Shown here piece after piece: positions 1 to 11,909 of a stretch of 64,000 nucleotides of DNA; positions within the stretch are counted from its first letter, which is position 1; every line of letters starts with the position of its first letter. The notes below the pieces were generated by a model that saw only the letters and a program-made list of their open reading frames with translations, searched no databases and had not been told where the DNA came from. The translations under genes and the position numbers were made by a program. The DNA is from Leptodactylus fallax (lineage: Eukaryota; Chordata; Amphibia; Anura; Leptodactylidae). The DNA lies in the NCBI GenBank assembly GCA_947044405.1, contig CAMRHE010000133.1, positions 2,976,001 through 3,040,000 on the forward strand. The letters are read 5' to 3'.

Positions 1-360
1 AGTTTGTAAAGAGTAAGTAAATGGTCAAGTGGTTAGGCTGGAAGCACAGGTTCTATGTCAGGAACAGACTAAAGTCAATAACAGGTAGTCAGAAGATGGC
101 AGCAGGCAGCGACAAAGTGAACAAGCTGAAATCAAACATTGTAAATCAAGCATGAACACTAGCAGGCTAAGAACCTAATTACTCAGGCAGGGCATGTACA
201 GTGAAGCTGGCTCTTATACCCACAGACTAGAATAGATTGTCTTAATGGCATGGCACTTTGGGCCTCCATGCCTGTTGGGAGTGACATGGAGGTAGGTTAT
301 TGGAGGACGTACGATTATCTGAAGAGGTGGGTTTTCATGTTGCCTTTGAAGTTTTTGATG
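1..360. other. Unassigned, possible retroelement end (complement)
   Basis: Purine-rich phrases (GGAACAGACTAAAGTCAATA, GATGGCAGCAGGCAGCGACA) look on the complement like the CT-rich style of 62480-63160. No direct alignment was found. No gene seen. Confidence 0.2.
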
Positions 361-399
361 GATTTGAAGATTATGTAAAGAGTAGATATTAGGAAAAGA

Positions 400-880
400 A
401 AGATGTGGGGAGGATCTTGCAAGATTTGGAGATTATATATGGGAGGTATTAGGGTGGGTGTAGAGATGTATGGAGGGGACAGGTTGGGGATCAGAGGTTA
501 CGTGTGGGGATATATCAGGAGATTAGGATAGATATGTATGGAGGGGACAGGTTGTGGATTGGAGATTACATGTGGTATCGGTATCGGTATCGGTAGAGAA
601 ATATAGAAGAGACAGGTTGGGTATTGGAGATTACATGTGGTATCGGTATCAGTAGAGAAATTTAGAGGAGACAGGTTGGGGATTGAAGATCATGTGTGGG
701 GAGGTATTGGGACATTAGGGTAAGAATTTATGGAGGGAACAGGTTGCAGATTGGAAATTATGTAAGAGGAGGTATCCAGAGAATAGGGTAGAGATGTATG
801 GAGAAGAAAGGTTGTAGATCTGAGATTACATGTTGGGGAGGTATCAGGAGAGTAGGGCAGGTATTCATAGAGGGGTTACT
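400..880 (+). repeat. Degenerate tandem repeat of about 68 bp, purine-rich
   Basis: GGACAGGTTGGGGATTGGAG-like blocks recur with AGGTTG at 481, 549, 614, 673, 741 and 809, so a period of 59-68 bases. A short (GGTATC)n tract lies at about 571-596. An open frame of 96 codons at 798-1088 starts inside the repeat and is not considered a gene. Confidence 0.75.
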
Positions 881-889
881 ATCTATGTC

Positions 890-1609
890 CATGATTCTTG
901 GACTGGTTCCTCACCTCCTTGTTTGCTCACAATACAGTTCCTCTGTGAAGGGGTTCTGGGGGTTCTCACCAACCAACAGCAATGTGAATGAGACCAATCA
1001 GGGCTGGGGTCCCATTACCCAGGACACATTAACAGTTGCAAGGACTGCCCCTACCATATGTCACACACACCCTTTGTTGCCCCAATAGGATAACCACAAT
1101 TAGAAATGTTCTCCAGGAAACAAACCTGGCATTTAATACAAATTTGGATCTGTAGAAACACAAGAATTTTCCTTTGAATGTAGAACAATTTATAGATTAT
1201 GTAACTTTGTGATACATCGCCGGTGTCTGCCATAAAAGGGATTATTTGGAGGTTCGGTACATTCTATTTTCTTCCCATAGCTTGTCAAAGCATCAGAAAT
1301 GGTTTTGATCTGTTCTAATTAAATGATCGGTTCTTTCAGGACGTTAATTCCTCATCTCACTGAGACAAAAAAGTTTTATTCTCTGTAAGAATGTAACATT
1401 GTCTCCATGAAGAAGGCCAGCTAAAAATATCCAGGACCTTGGGCCTTGATGACCATATATCATCAAAATAATCCTAGATTTTGCTATTGATAAATGTTTT
1501 ATCAGCATTTCCTCCTTAAACTTGGGCCAGGGGTTCTAATTCATCCAAAGAAGGGTCTACAGGGGGCACAGAAGTTGCACAGTGGCCCTGTTTTTTTAAC
1601 TGTTTACTG
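890..1609. other. No gene or repeat recognised
   Basis: Nothing supportable seen on either strand. Open frames here are short and lack recognisable motifs. Confidence 0.5.
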
Positions 1610-3128
1610 AAACATATTCAAGTTATAGTTATATAATGGACATGGACATAAAGTCCAGACATTCAGATTTCATTTGAGGGTATCCACATTAAAATTGGAT
1701 GAAGGGTTTAGGAGTTTCAGCTCCTTAACATGTACCACCCTGTTTATAAAGGGATCAAAAGTAACTGGACAATTGACTCTTGGGCTGTTTCCTGGGCAGG
1801 TGTGGGCAATTCCTTCGTTATGTCATTCTCAATTAAGCAGATAAAAGGCCTGGAGTTGAATTGAGGTATTTGCATTTGGAAGATTTTGCTGTGAAGAAAA
1901 CTTGCGGTCAAAGGAGCTCTCCATGTAGGTGAAACAAGCCATCCTTAAGCTGCGAAAACAGAAAAAACCCATCTGAGAAATTGCTACAATATTAGGAGTG
2001 GCAAAATCTACAGTTTGGTACATCCTGGGAAAGAAAGCAGGCACTGGTGAACTCATCAATGCAAAAAGACCTGGACGTCCACAGAAGACAACAGTGGTGG
2101 ATGATCGCAGAATAATTTCCATGGTGAAGAGAAACCCCTTCACAACAGCCAACCAAGTGAATAACACTCTCCAGGATCTAGGCGAATCAATATCCAAATC
2201 TACCATAAAGAGAAGACTGCATGAAAGTAAATACAGAGGGTTCACTGCACGGTGCGAGCCACTCATAAGCCTCAAGAATAAGAAGGCTAGATTCTAAAAC
2301 AGCCAGCACAGTTCTGGAAGAACATTCTTTGGACAGATGAAACCAAGATCAACCTCTACCAGAATGATGGAAAAAAAAAAGGTATGGCAAAGGCGCTTTA
2401 CAGCTCATGATCCAAAGCATAGCACATCATCTGTAAAACACGGCGGAGGCTGCAGTGTGATGGCTTGGGCAGGCATGGCTGCCAGTGGCGCTGGGTCACT
2501 AGTGGTTATTAATGTGACAGAAGACAGAAGCAGCCGGATAAATTCTGAGCTATTCAGAGACATACGGTGTGCTCAAATCCAGCCAAACTGATACATAATA
2601 CAGACGGACAATGACCCAAAACATAAAGCCAAAGCAACCCAGGAGTTTATTAAAGCAAAGAAGTGGAATATTCTTGAATGGCCAAGTCAGTCACCTGATC
2701 TCAACCCAATTGACCAGCATTTCACTTGTTACAGACTAAACTTCAGACAGAAAGGCCACAAACAAACAGCAACTGAAAACCGCCGCAGTAAAGGCCGAGC
2801 ATTAATAAGGAGGAAACACAGCGGCGGCGTCTGGTGATGTCCATGAGCTCAAGACTTCAGGCAGTCATTGCCAACAAAGGGGGAAAAACCAAGTATTAGA
2901 AATTAACATTTTATTTACAATTATTTAATTTGTCCAATTACTTTTGAGCCCCTGAAATGAAGGGATTGTGCGTAATAAATCCTTTATAGTCCTCATATTT
3001 TTGTGCAATTATTTTGTTCAACCCACTGAATTAAAGCTAAAAGTCTGAACTTCGACTGCATTGTGGTAATGTCCAGAACCAAAACTAGAAAAATGTTGTC
3101 TCTATCCAAATATTTGTGGACCTAACTG
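1610..3128 (+). mobile_element. Decayed Tc1-like transposon
   Basis: The right end carries a Tc1-type terminal repeat (TATTTGTGGACCTAACTG) followed by TA at 3129-3130. The matching left terminal repeat is not present. The left end instead carries a leader block (around 1670-1770) that resembles one found before the transposase in related Tc1 elements. The left end may therefore be chimeric or eroded, and the start given is approximate. A broken transposase lies inside. Confidence 0.8.
1902..2899 (+). pseudogene. Tc1 transposase remnant, heavily disrupted
   Basis: Cut-and-paste transposase of the Tc1/mariner superfamily. The N-terminal helix-turn-helix region (AKSTVWYIL) and the GRPQKT motif are readable. 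Damage visible in frame includes the expected start ATG reading TTG at 1902, a TAG at 1926-1928, a TGA at 1974-1976, a deletion near 2296 between the DNA-binding and catalytic parts, and later frameshifts. The DNDPKH motif is still seen near 2609-2626. In the NPIE motif the catalytic Glu codon reads GAC (Asp) near 2711. The element is long dead. Confidence 0.88.
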
Positions 3129-3130
3129 TA

Positions 3131-3744
3131 TATTATAGTGTTCATGCAATGTTGGGAAGGTTTTACTGACCTTGGTATTGCCGTATAATGCAATGTGTTG
3201 ACTGCTATGTATTGTACAAAGTAGAACTGTAGGTGCGCTCAGGTTGTACCATGGGAGGACTTACTGGGCATATCCCATGGTATGATCTGGAATTTCATGC
3301 AGTGTGATCTTTAGAATATACAAGGGCGTGCTGTATAGGGGCGGTTTTCACACCTTTCCAGGCCATTCGATGTGGAAAGTTGTTCGTGAGCAAAGTCCGT
3401 ACTGTCTGATTGTTTCATCCTGGTAGCTACCACCAGATGTCTACAGTAGTCCATGAGTGAAGAGGGTAGCCTCATCAGTGAAACAGTAGTGATGCCCATC
3501 ACCTTGTGGGGTCTCTATTGTTTCTATAAGCCGTATCTAGTGATGTTCTACTATGACCAAGCTTAGTAGACTCGGTTCTGGTATATGAATATCTGGTGGT
3601 TTTTCTTTATGACACCACTACACTAAGCCATCAGTCTGCGCGGGGCACAACCATTAGGAGACTGCTTGGTGTAGGTTAGTAGCATAAAACCTCTGTGTCC
3701 AAGACAACAGAAGTATAGTAGGTTGTGTGTATTTCATTATGTCT
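3131..3744. other. No gene recognised
   Basis: Non-repetitive by eye; no motif or splice structure identified. Confidence 0.5.
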
Positions 3745-4430
3745 TGGCAAAAATTTTTTTTTTTTGCAAAGTTTTGGATTTTTTTAAAGGGGCTAAAATG
3801 TAACTAAAACTATATAAATTTGGTATCCCCGGAATCGTACCGACCCATAGAATCCAAGTGACATATCATATTGGCTGCATGGTGAATGCTGTAAAAACAA
3901 AGCTTGTAAGAAAGTTGCACCTGAAGGACATCCGCAGTCTGGAGTATCTGACTGCTTCCCTTAATCATACGGTGGAGGCATTTGAAGCAATTTGGTCTCA
4001 CTGGGATACCTACTGTGTCACACAGGGTCTCTGAAGTCTGACCCCCGGCTTTGTCTCTTTCCTCATTGTTCCTTTCCTTTGTCTGTTTTTGTGTATTCCC
4101 CAAATCTTGTCTTTGTGTTGTTGTTTTTATATTTGTTGACTTGGCGGATTGTATGTTATCTATGTTATTTTCAAAAATATTCTAATAAAAATTACAGTTT
4201 AAAAAAAAAAAAAAAGAAAGTTGCACAAATGTAGTTTTTCTCCAATTCCACCCCGTTCTGAATTTTTTTTTTACAGCTTCCCAGTACATCGTATGGAATA
4301 TTCAATAGTACCATTACAAAGCAAACATTAAGCCCTCATATAGCTCTATGAATGGATACATAAAAAAGTTATCGGGAGTCAGAAACGAAAATCCAAAAAT
4401 GCCTGCGGTGGGAAGGGGTTAATAATCGCA
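3745..4430 (-). repeat. Dispersed repeat family, inverted copy
   Basis: Carries the complement of the 10431 blocks (TGCAAAGTTTTGGATTTTTT, TTCTCCAATTCCACCCCGTT, CAGCTTCCCAGTACATCG) and ends GGGAAGGGGTTAAT. An extra stretch at about 3985-4215, ending in AATAAAAATTACAG and an A-run, looks like an inserted polyadenylated fragment. Confidence 0.7.
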
Positions 4431-4434
4431 TTGA

Positions 4435-5870
4435 TAGCATGCCAAGGTGTTTAAGTGCGGGGATTTCTGTGTACACCGCTTATACTCAATACTGAATAAT
4501 TTGAGATGTTTTGAATATTTTGTTTCCATTTTTTTTATCATTTGCATATCATTAGCATTTCTATCCGTTCTGTGATTTCCAGAATTACAAGTCTTTTCCT
4601 TCTTGGTGTTGCAATGTTGAGGAGTGTAACTGATGAGTATAAACTTTCGATAACCTCCTCATATATCGTATGTGTACTTGCAGTGTTATTGGTTCCTCTG
4701 GTTGACTTTATGAGTCATGTAATCATTGTAGCAGCCTCTATCGGAGGGTCGATTATGTACTCAGAGTGGAGTCTCGGAGCTGTTTCTGATGTTTCTGGTG
4801 TCCCCACATCAAAGTAAAGATGGTTTCTGGTGCCTTATGCATGGAAAATCACAGAAGAAAAGTGCATCCCCGCCGCAGTTACTTTACAGAGGACATTTCC
4901 TTCTGATCAGCTATTTACATGGCGCTCATAATCCCGCAGTGGAAACAGCAGATGAATCACTTTTTATCTAGAAGACAGGGCTTTCACATACACAGCGGAA
5001 ACAAGAGTTAAATGGATGATAGGAAGGAAGCGGAGAAGAAAATAAGACATGTATAAGGACGGTAGAACTTGTAATCCTTCAGAGAATTAAAGTCTATGTT
5101 GCTTAGACACATACCTAATAGTGGAGAGCCGGGAAGGTTGAAGATATCAAACCATGCTTGTATTTATCTTATAGTGTATAAGAATCCCCATGAAAAAGAA
5201 CATTTAAGGAATTGAGATAAAAAAAAAAATAATAATAATAATAATCATAAAACAGCGCCACTCTTGTCCAAAGGCTGTGCCTGGTATTGCAACCCAATTC
5301 AAATGAATACATAGACATAGCCCACTGAGGAAGGAGAGAACTGGGGTCTTCCTGTGACCACTAATGTTAAAGGTAGGGTTCACCACTGGAAGGGTTTTTG
5401 TACCTAATGAGGAAGATGTGTTGGGAGGGTTGCTGTGACTATTTGGGAAGATGGGGAGGGGCTGTTGTATCTTAGAGGTAAATGCAGGGTCTAGTCTGAT
5501 GACAGGGGAAGTGGAGGGAAGAGTGGAAGGTTCCTACGTCAACTGGGTGCGCTCTTCTCTCCTGAAAAGTGCTTAAAGTTGTGCACTTTAGGTTGCCTTT
5601 GCCCAAAGTCGTCCCAGCTTCATCTCTTCTGCACTGCCAATTGAAAGCGTTAATCCTACCATGCCCTGAGCAGTGAGCTGGTGAGGTGAGCGCCAAAATA
5701 ACCTCTTAGGGTCTGTGACTAGTGTCGCCCACCATGGCTAGTTCAGGTTCATTTGCATATTCCAAAATGACTTTTTAAAGTTTTGGCATCAGAAATCTGA
5801 CTCAGGGACATGTTTCTAAAGTGTAACACTGGTGCTAGTTGGGGGTCCAAAAATGACCTGACAGGTTCCC
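4435..5870. other. No gene recognised
   Basis: A frame of 91 codons at 4542-4817 has hydrophobic stretches but no family motif and no codon-like pattern I can defend. A small (AAT)n tract lies near 5228. Confidence 0.45.
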
Positions 5871-5875
5871 CTTAA

Positions 5876-6355
5876 AGGGAGTCTATCATTTGCAAAAACA
5901 CTTTTAAGCTAATGGCACGTTGGAATGGACTTTAAAAGGGCCATCCTTCTCCTACCTTTCCTTGTTTTCTTCTCCCAGCCGATTCCAAGATAATTCATTT
6001 CTTCATGTATGTAAATGAGCACCACGGAGCACCTGGGGCGTACCTCCTCTTCTACGAGCACCCATCACGTCATCGCTTCTCACCGCCCCTTCGTCCGTTG
6101 CAGTGACTCCCCTCTTGGTCTTCTTTCTTCTCAGTTCTCACTGGCAAAGAATTCTTGCGAATGCGCATGCACAATCGGCTCTGCCACGCTCTTGTGACAG
6201 ACCGGGTGCTCCGTGGTGCTCATTTACATACATGAAGAAACAAATTATCTTGGAATCGGCTGGAAGAAAACAAGAGTAGGAGAAGAATGGCCTTCTTAAA
6301 GGCCATTCCAACGTGCCCTTAGCTTAAAAGTGTTTTTGCGAATGATAGACTCCCT
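5876..6355. mobile_element. Palindromic TTAA-flanked MITE
   Basis: Two inverted arms of roughly 170 bases each begin AGGGAGTCTATCATTTGCAA on the left and its complement on the right. TTAA flanks both sides (5872-5875 and 6356-6359). The arms include CCAAGATAATTCATTTCTTC and ATGTAAATGAGCACCACGGA. A unique middle of about 140 bases separates them. TTAA duplications fit piggyBac-type transposition. There is no coding sequence. Confidence 0.85.
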
Positions 6356-6359
6356 TTAA

Positions 6360-7134
6360 GGCCCGACTGCATGGTTGTATGATATTCATGCTCATTAATA
6401 GGGTATTAAACTCCTGTCATATAACACTATTTGTGTACTTAAAGGATAATTTCACCAAAAATTCTAATTCTATTAAGATTTCAAGGTCTGGTAACATAAA
6501 ATCCATCATGACAGCCGGCGGAGATAAATAACATATTGCTCATTGGGCTTTGCTGATATATCCGTGACCTGGCTCAGACTGTTCACTATAGTCATGTACC
6601 ATGTTGTGTGTTCTTCATATGACCCACGCACAATGAATAGCCAGGAGACCCCAAGCAGAAATTCTGCTGAGCATCCAATCATTTAACATAAATTAATCTC
6701 AGATCCCTGCCACGTCCTAGCGGAGAACTGAAGGTTTAATTACCCAGAATCCCTCGCAAAGCCTAAATCTGCAATTACTGCGGCGTCTTTTACATCATTT
6801 ATGTTGTTTATTAGCTGTGATAACCGCGGTTGTAGCCTCATTATTCAGTGCGAAGTAGACAAAACATGGGGATTTGTGCTGAAACTGGAGGTTGTGTGTT
6901 ACATGGCAATGAGGGCTCCGAAAGGACTGATCTGAAAAATAGTAATATGAAAAATGATCCATGGTGAGCGAGAACGGATCTAACTGCGGTAGCTAGGCAC
7001 CAAAAAAACGAAATCCCTAAGTTTCGTTATTGTAACATATAGGGCTCCTGCAGCAAACTGAATCTTTGGGTTCAGGTCACTCAGGTCCTGATTTGTTTTG
7101 GGTCAAACAAATTCGGATAGAACCGGACGTGAAA
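6360..7134. other. Apparently single-copy DNA
   Basis: No repeat motif seen. The stretch 6700-6870 (TGTTGTTTATTAGCTGTGAT) is free of transposon signatures. Confidence 0.45.
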
Positions 7135-7400
7135 TTATTATACTCTGGGGTCTCTTCAGGGGTGGTGTAAAAAATAAAAAACATTGACGTTTGGCATGCC
7201 ATTGTTACTGCTGTGACCCAATCACAGGCCTCAGTGGTGACCCCAGGCACATGAAGTCACCAGGAGAACACTAGACACTGCAAGGAGGCCCAAAAGTGGT
7301 TGAGGGAAGATGAGTATTAATGTTTTTAAATTTTTATCAACTCCCCTGGACCTCCATCTATTATACTCCAGAGTCTAAAGAGAACTCTGAGTATAACAAT
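7135..7400. mobile_element. Copy of the 55829 MITE family
   Basis: Inverted arms ATTATACTCTGGGGTCTCTT at the left and TATTATACTCCAGAGTCTAA at the right, with the same GGTGTAAAAAATAAAAAACA interior block and the same middle (CCAATCACAGGCCTCAGTG). It ends about 40 bp before the 46-bp minisatellite array. Confidence 0.75.
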
Positions 7401-7458
7401 TTCACTTTGACATAACTTCAGCTGTGTTTGCCATAGAGAGCTAGAAATTGGATAGTCA

Positions 7459-8388
7459 GGTTCCTAGGAGTCCTTACAGTTTTCTACACTATGTTTTATA
7501 GATAGGTACCTAGGAGCCCTGACAGTGTTCTACACTATGTTTTATAGATAGGTTCCTGGGAGCCCTGACAGTGTCATACACTATGTTTTATAGATAAGTT
7601 CCTAGGAGCCCTGACACTGTTATACACTATGTTTTATAGATAGGTTCCTAGGAGCCTTGACAGTGTTCTACACTTTGTTTTATAGATAGGTTCCTAGGAG
7701 CCCTGACAGTGTTCTACACTATGTTTTATAGATAGGTTCCTAGGAGCCTTGACAGTGTTCTACACTATGTTTTATAGATAGGTTCCTAGGAGCCCTGACA
7801 GTGTCATGCACTATGTTTTATAGATAGGTTCCTAGGAGCCCTGACAGTGTTCTACACTATGTTTTATAGATAGATTCCTAGGTGCCCTGACAGTGTTATA
7901 CACTATGTTTTATAGATAGGTTCCTAGGAGCCCTGACAGTGTCATACACTATGTTTTATAGATAGGTTCCTAGGAGCCCTGACACTGTTATACACTATGT
8001 TTTATAGATAGGTTCCTAGGAGCCTTGACAGTGTTCTACACTATGTTTTATAGATAGGTTCCTAGGAGCCCTGACAGTGTTCTACACTATGTTTTATAGA
8101 TAGGTTCCTAGGAGCCTTGACAGTGTTCTACACTATGTTTTATAGATAGGTTCCTAGGAGCCCTGACAGTGTCATGCACTATGTTTTATAGATAGGTTCC
8201 TAGGAGCCCTGACAGTGTTCTACACTATGTTTTATAGATAGATTCCTAGGTGCCCTGACAGTGTTATACACTATGTTTTATAGATAGGTTCCTAGGAGCC
8301 CTGACAGTGTCATACACTATGTTTTATAGATAGGTTCCTAGGAGCCATGACAGTGTCATACATTATGCTTTATAGATAGGTTCCTAGG
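7459..8388 (+). repeat. 46-bp minisatellite, array 1 (about 20 units)
   Basis: The unit starts GGTTCCTAGGAGCCCTGACA and closes with ATGTTTTATAGATA. Units carry marker variants (CCTTGACAG, GACACTGTTATAC, GTCATGCAC, GATTCCTAGGTG). The order of variants from about 7565 repeats 368 bases later, so eight units form a higher-order repeat present twice. The array is preceded by GCTAGAAATTGGATAG and ends within GGTTCCTAG. Confidence 0.95.
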
Positions 8389-8389
8389 T

Positions 8390-9326
8390 TTAAGCATTGG
8401 TTTGCACTGAACTTGTTTGATCCGAAATGAATCTTGGACCTGAGCCACCCCAACCTGAAACTTAACAAATCCTGAGAGGTTCCCCCATCTCTAATTTTTA
8501 GTGATGCCCATACTTTTCAGCTCACCACATTAACATGTACTCTGGAAAAAAGTTTTCCAATGATTCCATCTTCATAAAAATGAATCCTTTATTAATCCAT
8601 GTTAAAAAATAAACAGGCCATTCCGTTCCTGGTTTGTGGTATTGGCATCCCTTGCTTAACTAACTTCGCCACTTATCTTCTCAGTGTCCACCATGTAATC
8701 TATCTACTCTCTTCTTCCTAACTGAACACCTACCTACCTTAACCCTTTCCCACACAAGATAACAGATAACCTACCTCTTTAAGAGGATATTAAATTTGCA
8801 TATAGTGGCACACCAGATGGAAGTTACAGGCGCAGCTCAGAATATGGAGGAACATTCTCTGTTTGTTTTTGTCCTGGTGACACATTGAATTTGGAAAAGA
8901 GTATAAAGAACCCTGATGGGTGGTAAGGGGCTCATGACTCTGACAGGTGGCTCAGATATCTTTTTTAAGTTCTCCCCTGGTTGGAACTTTAATGTTCATG
9001 ATAATTAGTTTGTGCATTTCTGAAATTTGTTTTATTTTTAAGTGGCCGCAGCAGCTTTTAGGTAATGGGATCTGTGATCATTTGAGGATATTACTTCTGC
9101 TAGACTGAGCTATTATAAATGAAGCAATTAGTATCGTTTTCATGCAGAGCTAAAGCAGGTTCTGATGGTGTGTCCTACCTACCGCAGGTAGAATATTACT
9201 GTCCCCATAATAAACTCCTCAAACACTTGTCATCCATGTGTCCAGCCAAAGTCTTGACCATATTTGTCCACCCCGAATTGATATGAAATGTGAGAAGAGA
9301 GGGCATATTATGGTAGCAAATCCAAG
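8390..9326. other. No gene or repeat recognised
   Basis: Follows the 46-bp array. Nothing supportable. Confidence 0.45.
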
Positions 9327-9497
9327 GGCGTAACTATAGGGGGCGTAGTAGTAGCAATTGCTACTGGGCCAAGGAGCACGAAGGGGCCCAACGCTTCTGT
9401 ATAATATAAGACGACACCGCTATTATAGACGACACATGGTAACTGGTGGCCCCATTACAGATTTTGCACTGGGGCCCAGGAGCTCAAGTTATGTCTT
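9327..9497. mobile_element. hAT-type MITE, related to 36449, degraded
   Basis: AAGGGCGTAACTATAGGGGG at the left and GGGGCCCAGGAGCTCAAGTT at the right match the ends and interior of the 36449 family. The right terminus is eroded and no target duplication could be read. Confidence 0.55.
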
Positions 9498-9997
9498 AAG
9501 CAGTTCTAAGGAGGACACATATCAACAGACAGTGAACTTGTTTTCTTTTAGCTCACATGAAGCTTCATCATCACTCTCGGTAGGGGCTGGGGCACTGCAC
9601 CCTACACAATCAGGTCTGGTGGCTTGGGTCTTGACAAGACTGTAGTCTGGAGCTGGTCTTTGGTACTAGTATTATTCTGTAACAGCACTGGGGTAATGAG
9701 ACATTGAATATCACTGCCATGGCAAGTGGCCTGTCGGACCCATCTGCCATCATCCTGCTGATATACTTAGTTCTAAGTAACGTGGGGCCATTTGTAAAAA
9801 AAAAAAAAAACTTTGGAGGGGTCTTTTTCAAAGTGTCCAGACAGATGGAAAAAGTGGCAGTGATCCTCCATAAGTGACCAGGGTATGATGCCTTCCCACC
9901 TCTCCAATTTCTCTGTAGTCTCTCTGCAACTCTCCTATGTATAATATGATCCTTTACTGAAAATTTAAGGGACTTCATACCTTATAGTGGTAGTTTT

Positions 9998-10338
9998 CAG
10001 TGAGTGCAGGGATTCGGAGCAGTCACCGTATAATAACCAAGTATAGTCGGAAAAAGTTGGCTTTATTATTTAAAGAGGACCTTTCACCACCTCCACAAAC
10101 TTCAATTCTCTGCATCATTCAATAGGCACCGCTCTACTAATACTGGCACAGTTGGAATTTTTTCTCTAGTCCTCCCCATTCCTGAGCAATTGATGTTGTA
10201 AGTTTCAGCACTTAATAGGTTATTTAGGCTCAGATAGGTGGTCTTAGATATTCTGCTACACCCTGGGACTGGATTTCAGTGAGTTCAGGGCTTCTGAGAC
10301 GTTACCATAGAATAACTAATCATAGAGGAAAAAGTTGT
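9998..10338 (+). repeat. Direct repeat of about 63 bp flanking a MITE fragment
   Basis: CAGTGAGTGCAGGGATTCGG at 9998 and CAGTGAGTTCAGGGCTTCTG at 10277 start two segments of about 63 bases that align without large gaps and both end GGAAAAAGTTG. The offset is 279 bp. The segments are roughly three-quarters identical by eye. Confidence 0.65.
10074..10262. mobile_element. Partial TTAA MITE (second family), one arm
   Basis: Left arm AGAGGACCTTTCACCACCTC after TTAA at 10070-10073, with the inner block CAGTTGGAATTTTTTCTCTA. No right arm is seen and the right limit is approximate. It lies between two copies of a diverged host segment (see 9998-10338). Confidence 0.7.
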
Positions 10339-10430
10339 ATGATAATTGGAGAAAAAAGAATTATTATTTAACAAGATATATTACAAAGTCTATAATGTCT
10401 TATATTGCATTATGGAAAAATAACCTCTTT

Positions 10431-11160
10431 AACCCCTTCCTGACTCACCCCTTCCAAACCTTGGAAGCTCAAAGTTTGCGGGACAAATTGTTCTTCATAA
10501 TGGTCCCATTTGATATTCTGTTTGACGTACTGGGAAGCTGGAAAAAAGTTCCGAATGGGGTGGAATTGGAGAAAAACTGTGCGACTTTCTTATGGGTTTT
10601 TTGTTTTTACAGCTTTCACTATGCAGCCAAAATGACAAGTCACCTGTAGTCTAGGGGTCGGTACAATTCTGGGGATACCAAAATTATGTATTTTTTTTTT
10701 TTTCATTTTAAACCCTTAAAAAAATCCAAAACTTTGCAAAAAAATTTATTTCTTGATGTTGCCATATTCTGACACCCGTGATTTTTTTTTTTATATTTCC
10801 ATGTACAGGAATGCATAAGGCATCATTTTTGCGGGGCCAGCTGTACTTTTTAGTTATATAATTTTGGGGAAGGTCTGAAGTTTTGATGGCTTTTTATTCA
10901 CATTTTTATGAGAGGTGAAATGTCAAAAATACGGTGGTTTGGCTCATTTAATTTTTTTTTTCCTGCTACAGCGTTCACTGTATTTGTAATGTAATATTTA
11001 TTTATCTTTGTTATAAATCTATGGAAAGTGGGGATTTGAATTTTTAGGTTTTTTTTGTTTTTTTTTAAAACTTTTAAATTTTTTTTTTTTTTTTTACTAT
11101 TTTATTAGCCCCCCTAGGGGGCTTGAACCTGCAAGCTTCAGAGTACACGTCCCATAGATC
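10431..11160 (+). repeat. Dispersed repeat family, forward copy
   Basis: Starts AACCCCTTCCTGACTCACCC. Shared blocks are GGGAAGCTGGAAAAAAGTTC, GAATGGGGTGGAATTGGAGA, GTTTTTACAGCTTTCACTAT and AATCCAAAACTTTGC. Inverted relatives lie at 3745-4430 and 54550-55145 and, more distantly, 60700-61870. Non-coding with long T-runs; the class is unknown to me. Confidence 0.7.
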
Positions 11161-11744
11161 ACATGACCATGGTCTGATTTTTATCTACTGAAAGTAATGG
11201 ATGACATCAAGCAAATATCTAGAAAATTTAGAGGAAAATTGTAAAACATTTCTTGATACAAACAATCATATTTGTCTCTCAATACTTGTCTGAAAATGGA
11301 CAACTCCTTTAAATTGTTCTTGGAATGCTCTTATAGCTAAGTTCTCACACAGTTGTATCAGTGCAGGACTGTATAATATATTCTTTACCACGTCCTCGTA
11401 GTGTTATTGAATGTATCCGAGCCGCTGATTAATGGACAACTGGGAGAAATAATTAGAAAATTCTTGTTTGATTTGACTATTTTCTGTCTGACAGCGGGAA
11501 GGTTTCATTTACTGTTAAATAATGATGTGAGTGCCGGAAGGGTTGCCATAGGCAATAGGATTTCTAGTCTCCTCACTGGTTGTACAACCTTAAAAAAGTA
11601 CAAAGTATTTCTATATAATAAATCCTAAACTTTACTTGTTTTTGGGTTGTTTTGGAATTCATAATCACTCTCCACATTAAAGTTTAGACTAAGTTTTTTT
11701 TTTCCTTTTCGGGGGATGGCCGGATGCCATGAGGAGAGGTGAGG

Positions 11745-11830
11745 CAAGGTGAGGGTAATTGCTTGCTATTTTTCCTCACCTAGACCTCCACTTAATATAC
11801 TTTGGGGGTGTGAAAAACCCCAAAAGCTTT
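11745..11830. repeat. Right-arm fragment of the 55829 MITE family
   Basis: AAGGTGAGGGTAATTGC, TTTTTCCTCACCTAGACCTC and TTAATATACTTTGGGGGTGT match the right arm of the family in order. No left arm nearby. Confidence 0.5.
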
Positions 11831-11909
11831 GGGGTTGGGCCGAGCCCAAGACTTTTGGGAAATTTGGATTGAATCCAAATCAGTTTGCTCACCCCTGTGC
11901 TAGGCTAAG

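Noticed and set aside
1829..2275. Minus-strand frame of 148 codons
   Set aside because: Antisense to the decayed Tc1 transposase.
4542..4817. 91-codon hydrophobic frame as a small membrane protein gene
   Set aside because: No homologous motif, no splice or promoter evidence, and AT-rich DNA readily gives such frames.
7459..8388. CRISPR-like array
   Set aside because: Units are contiguous, with no unique spacers, in a vertebrate context.
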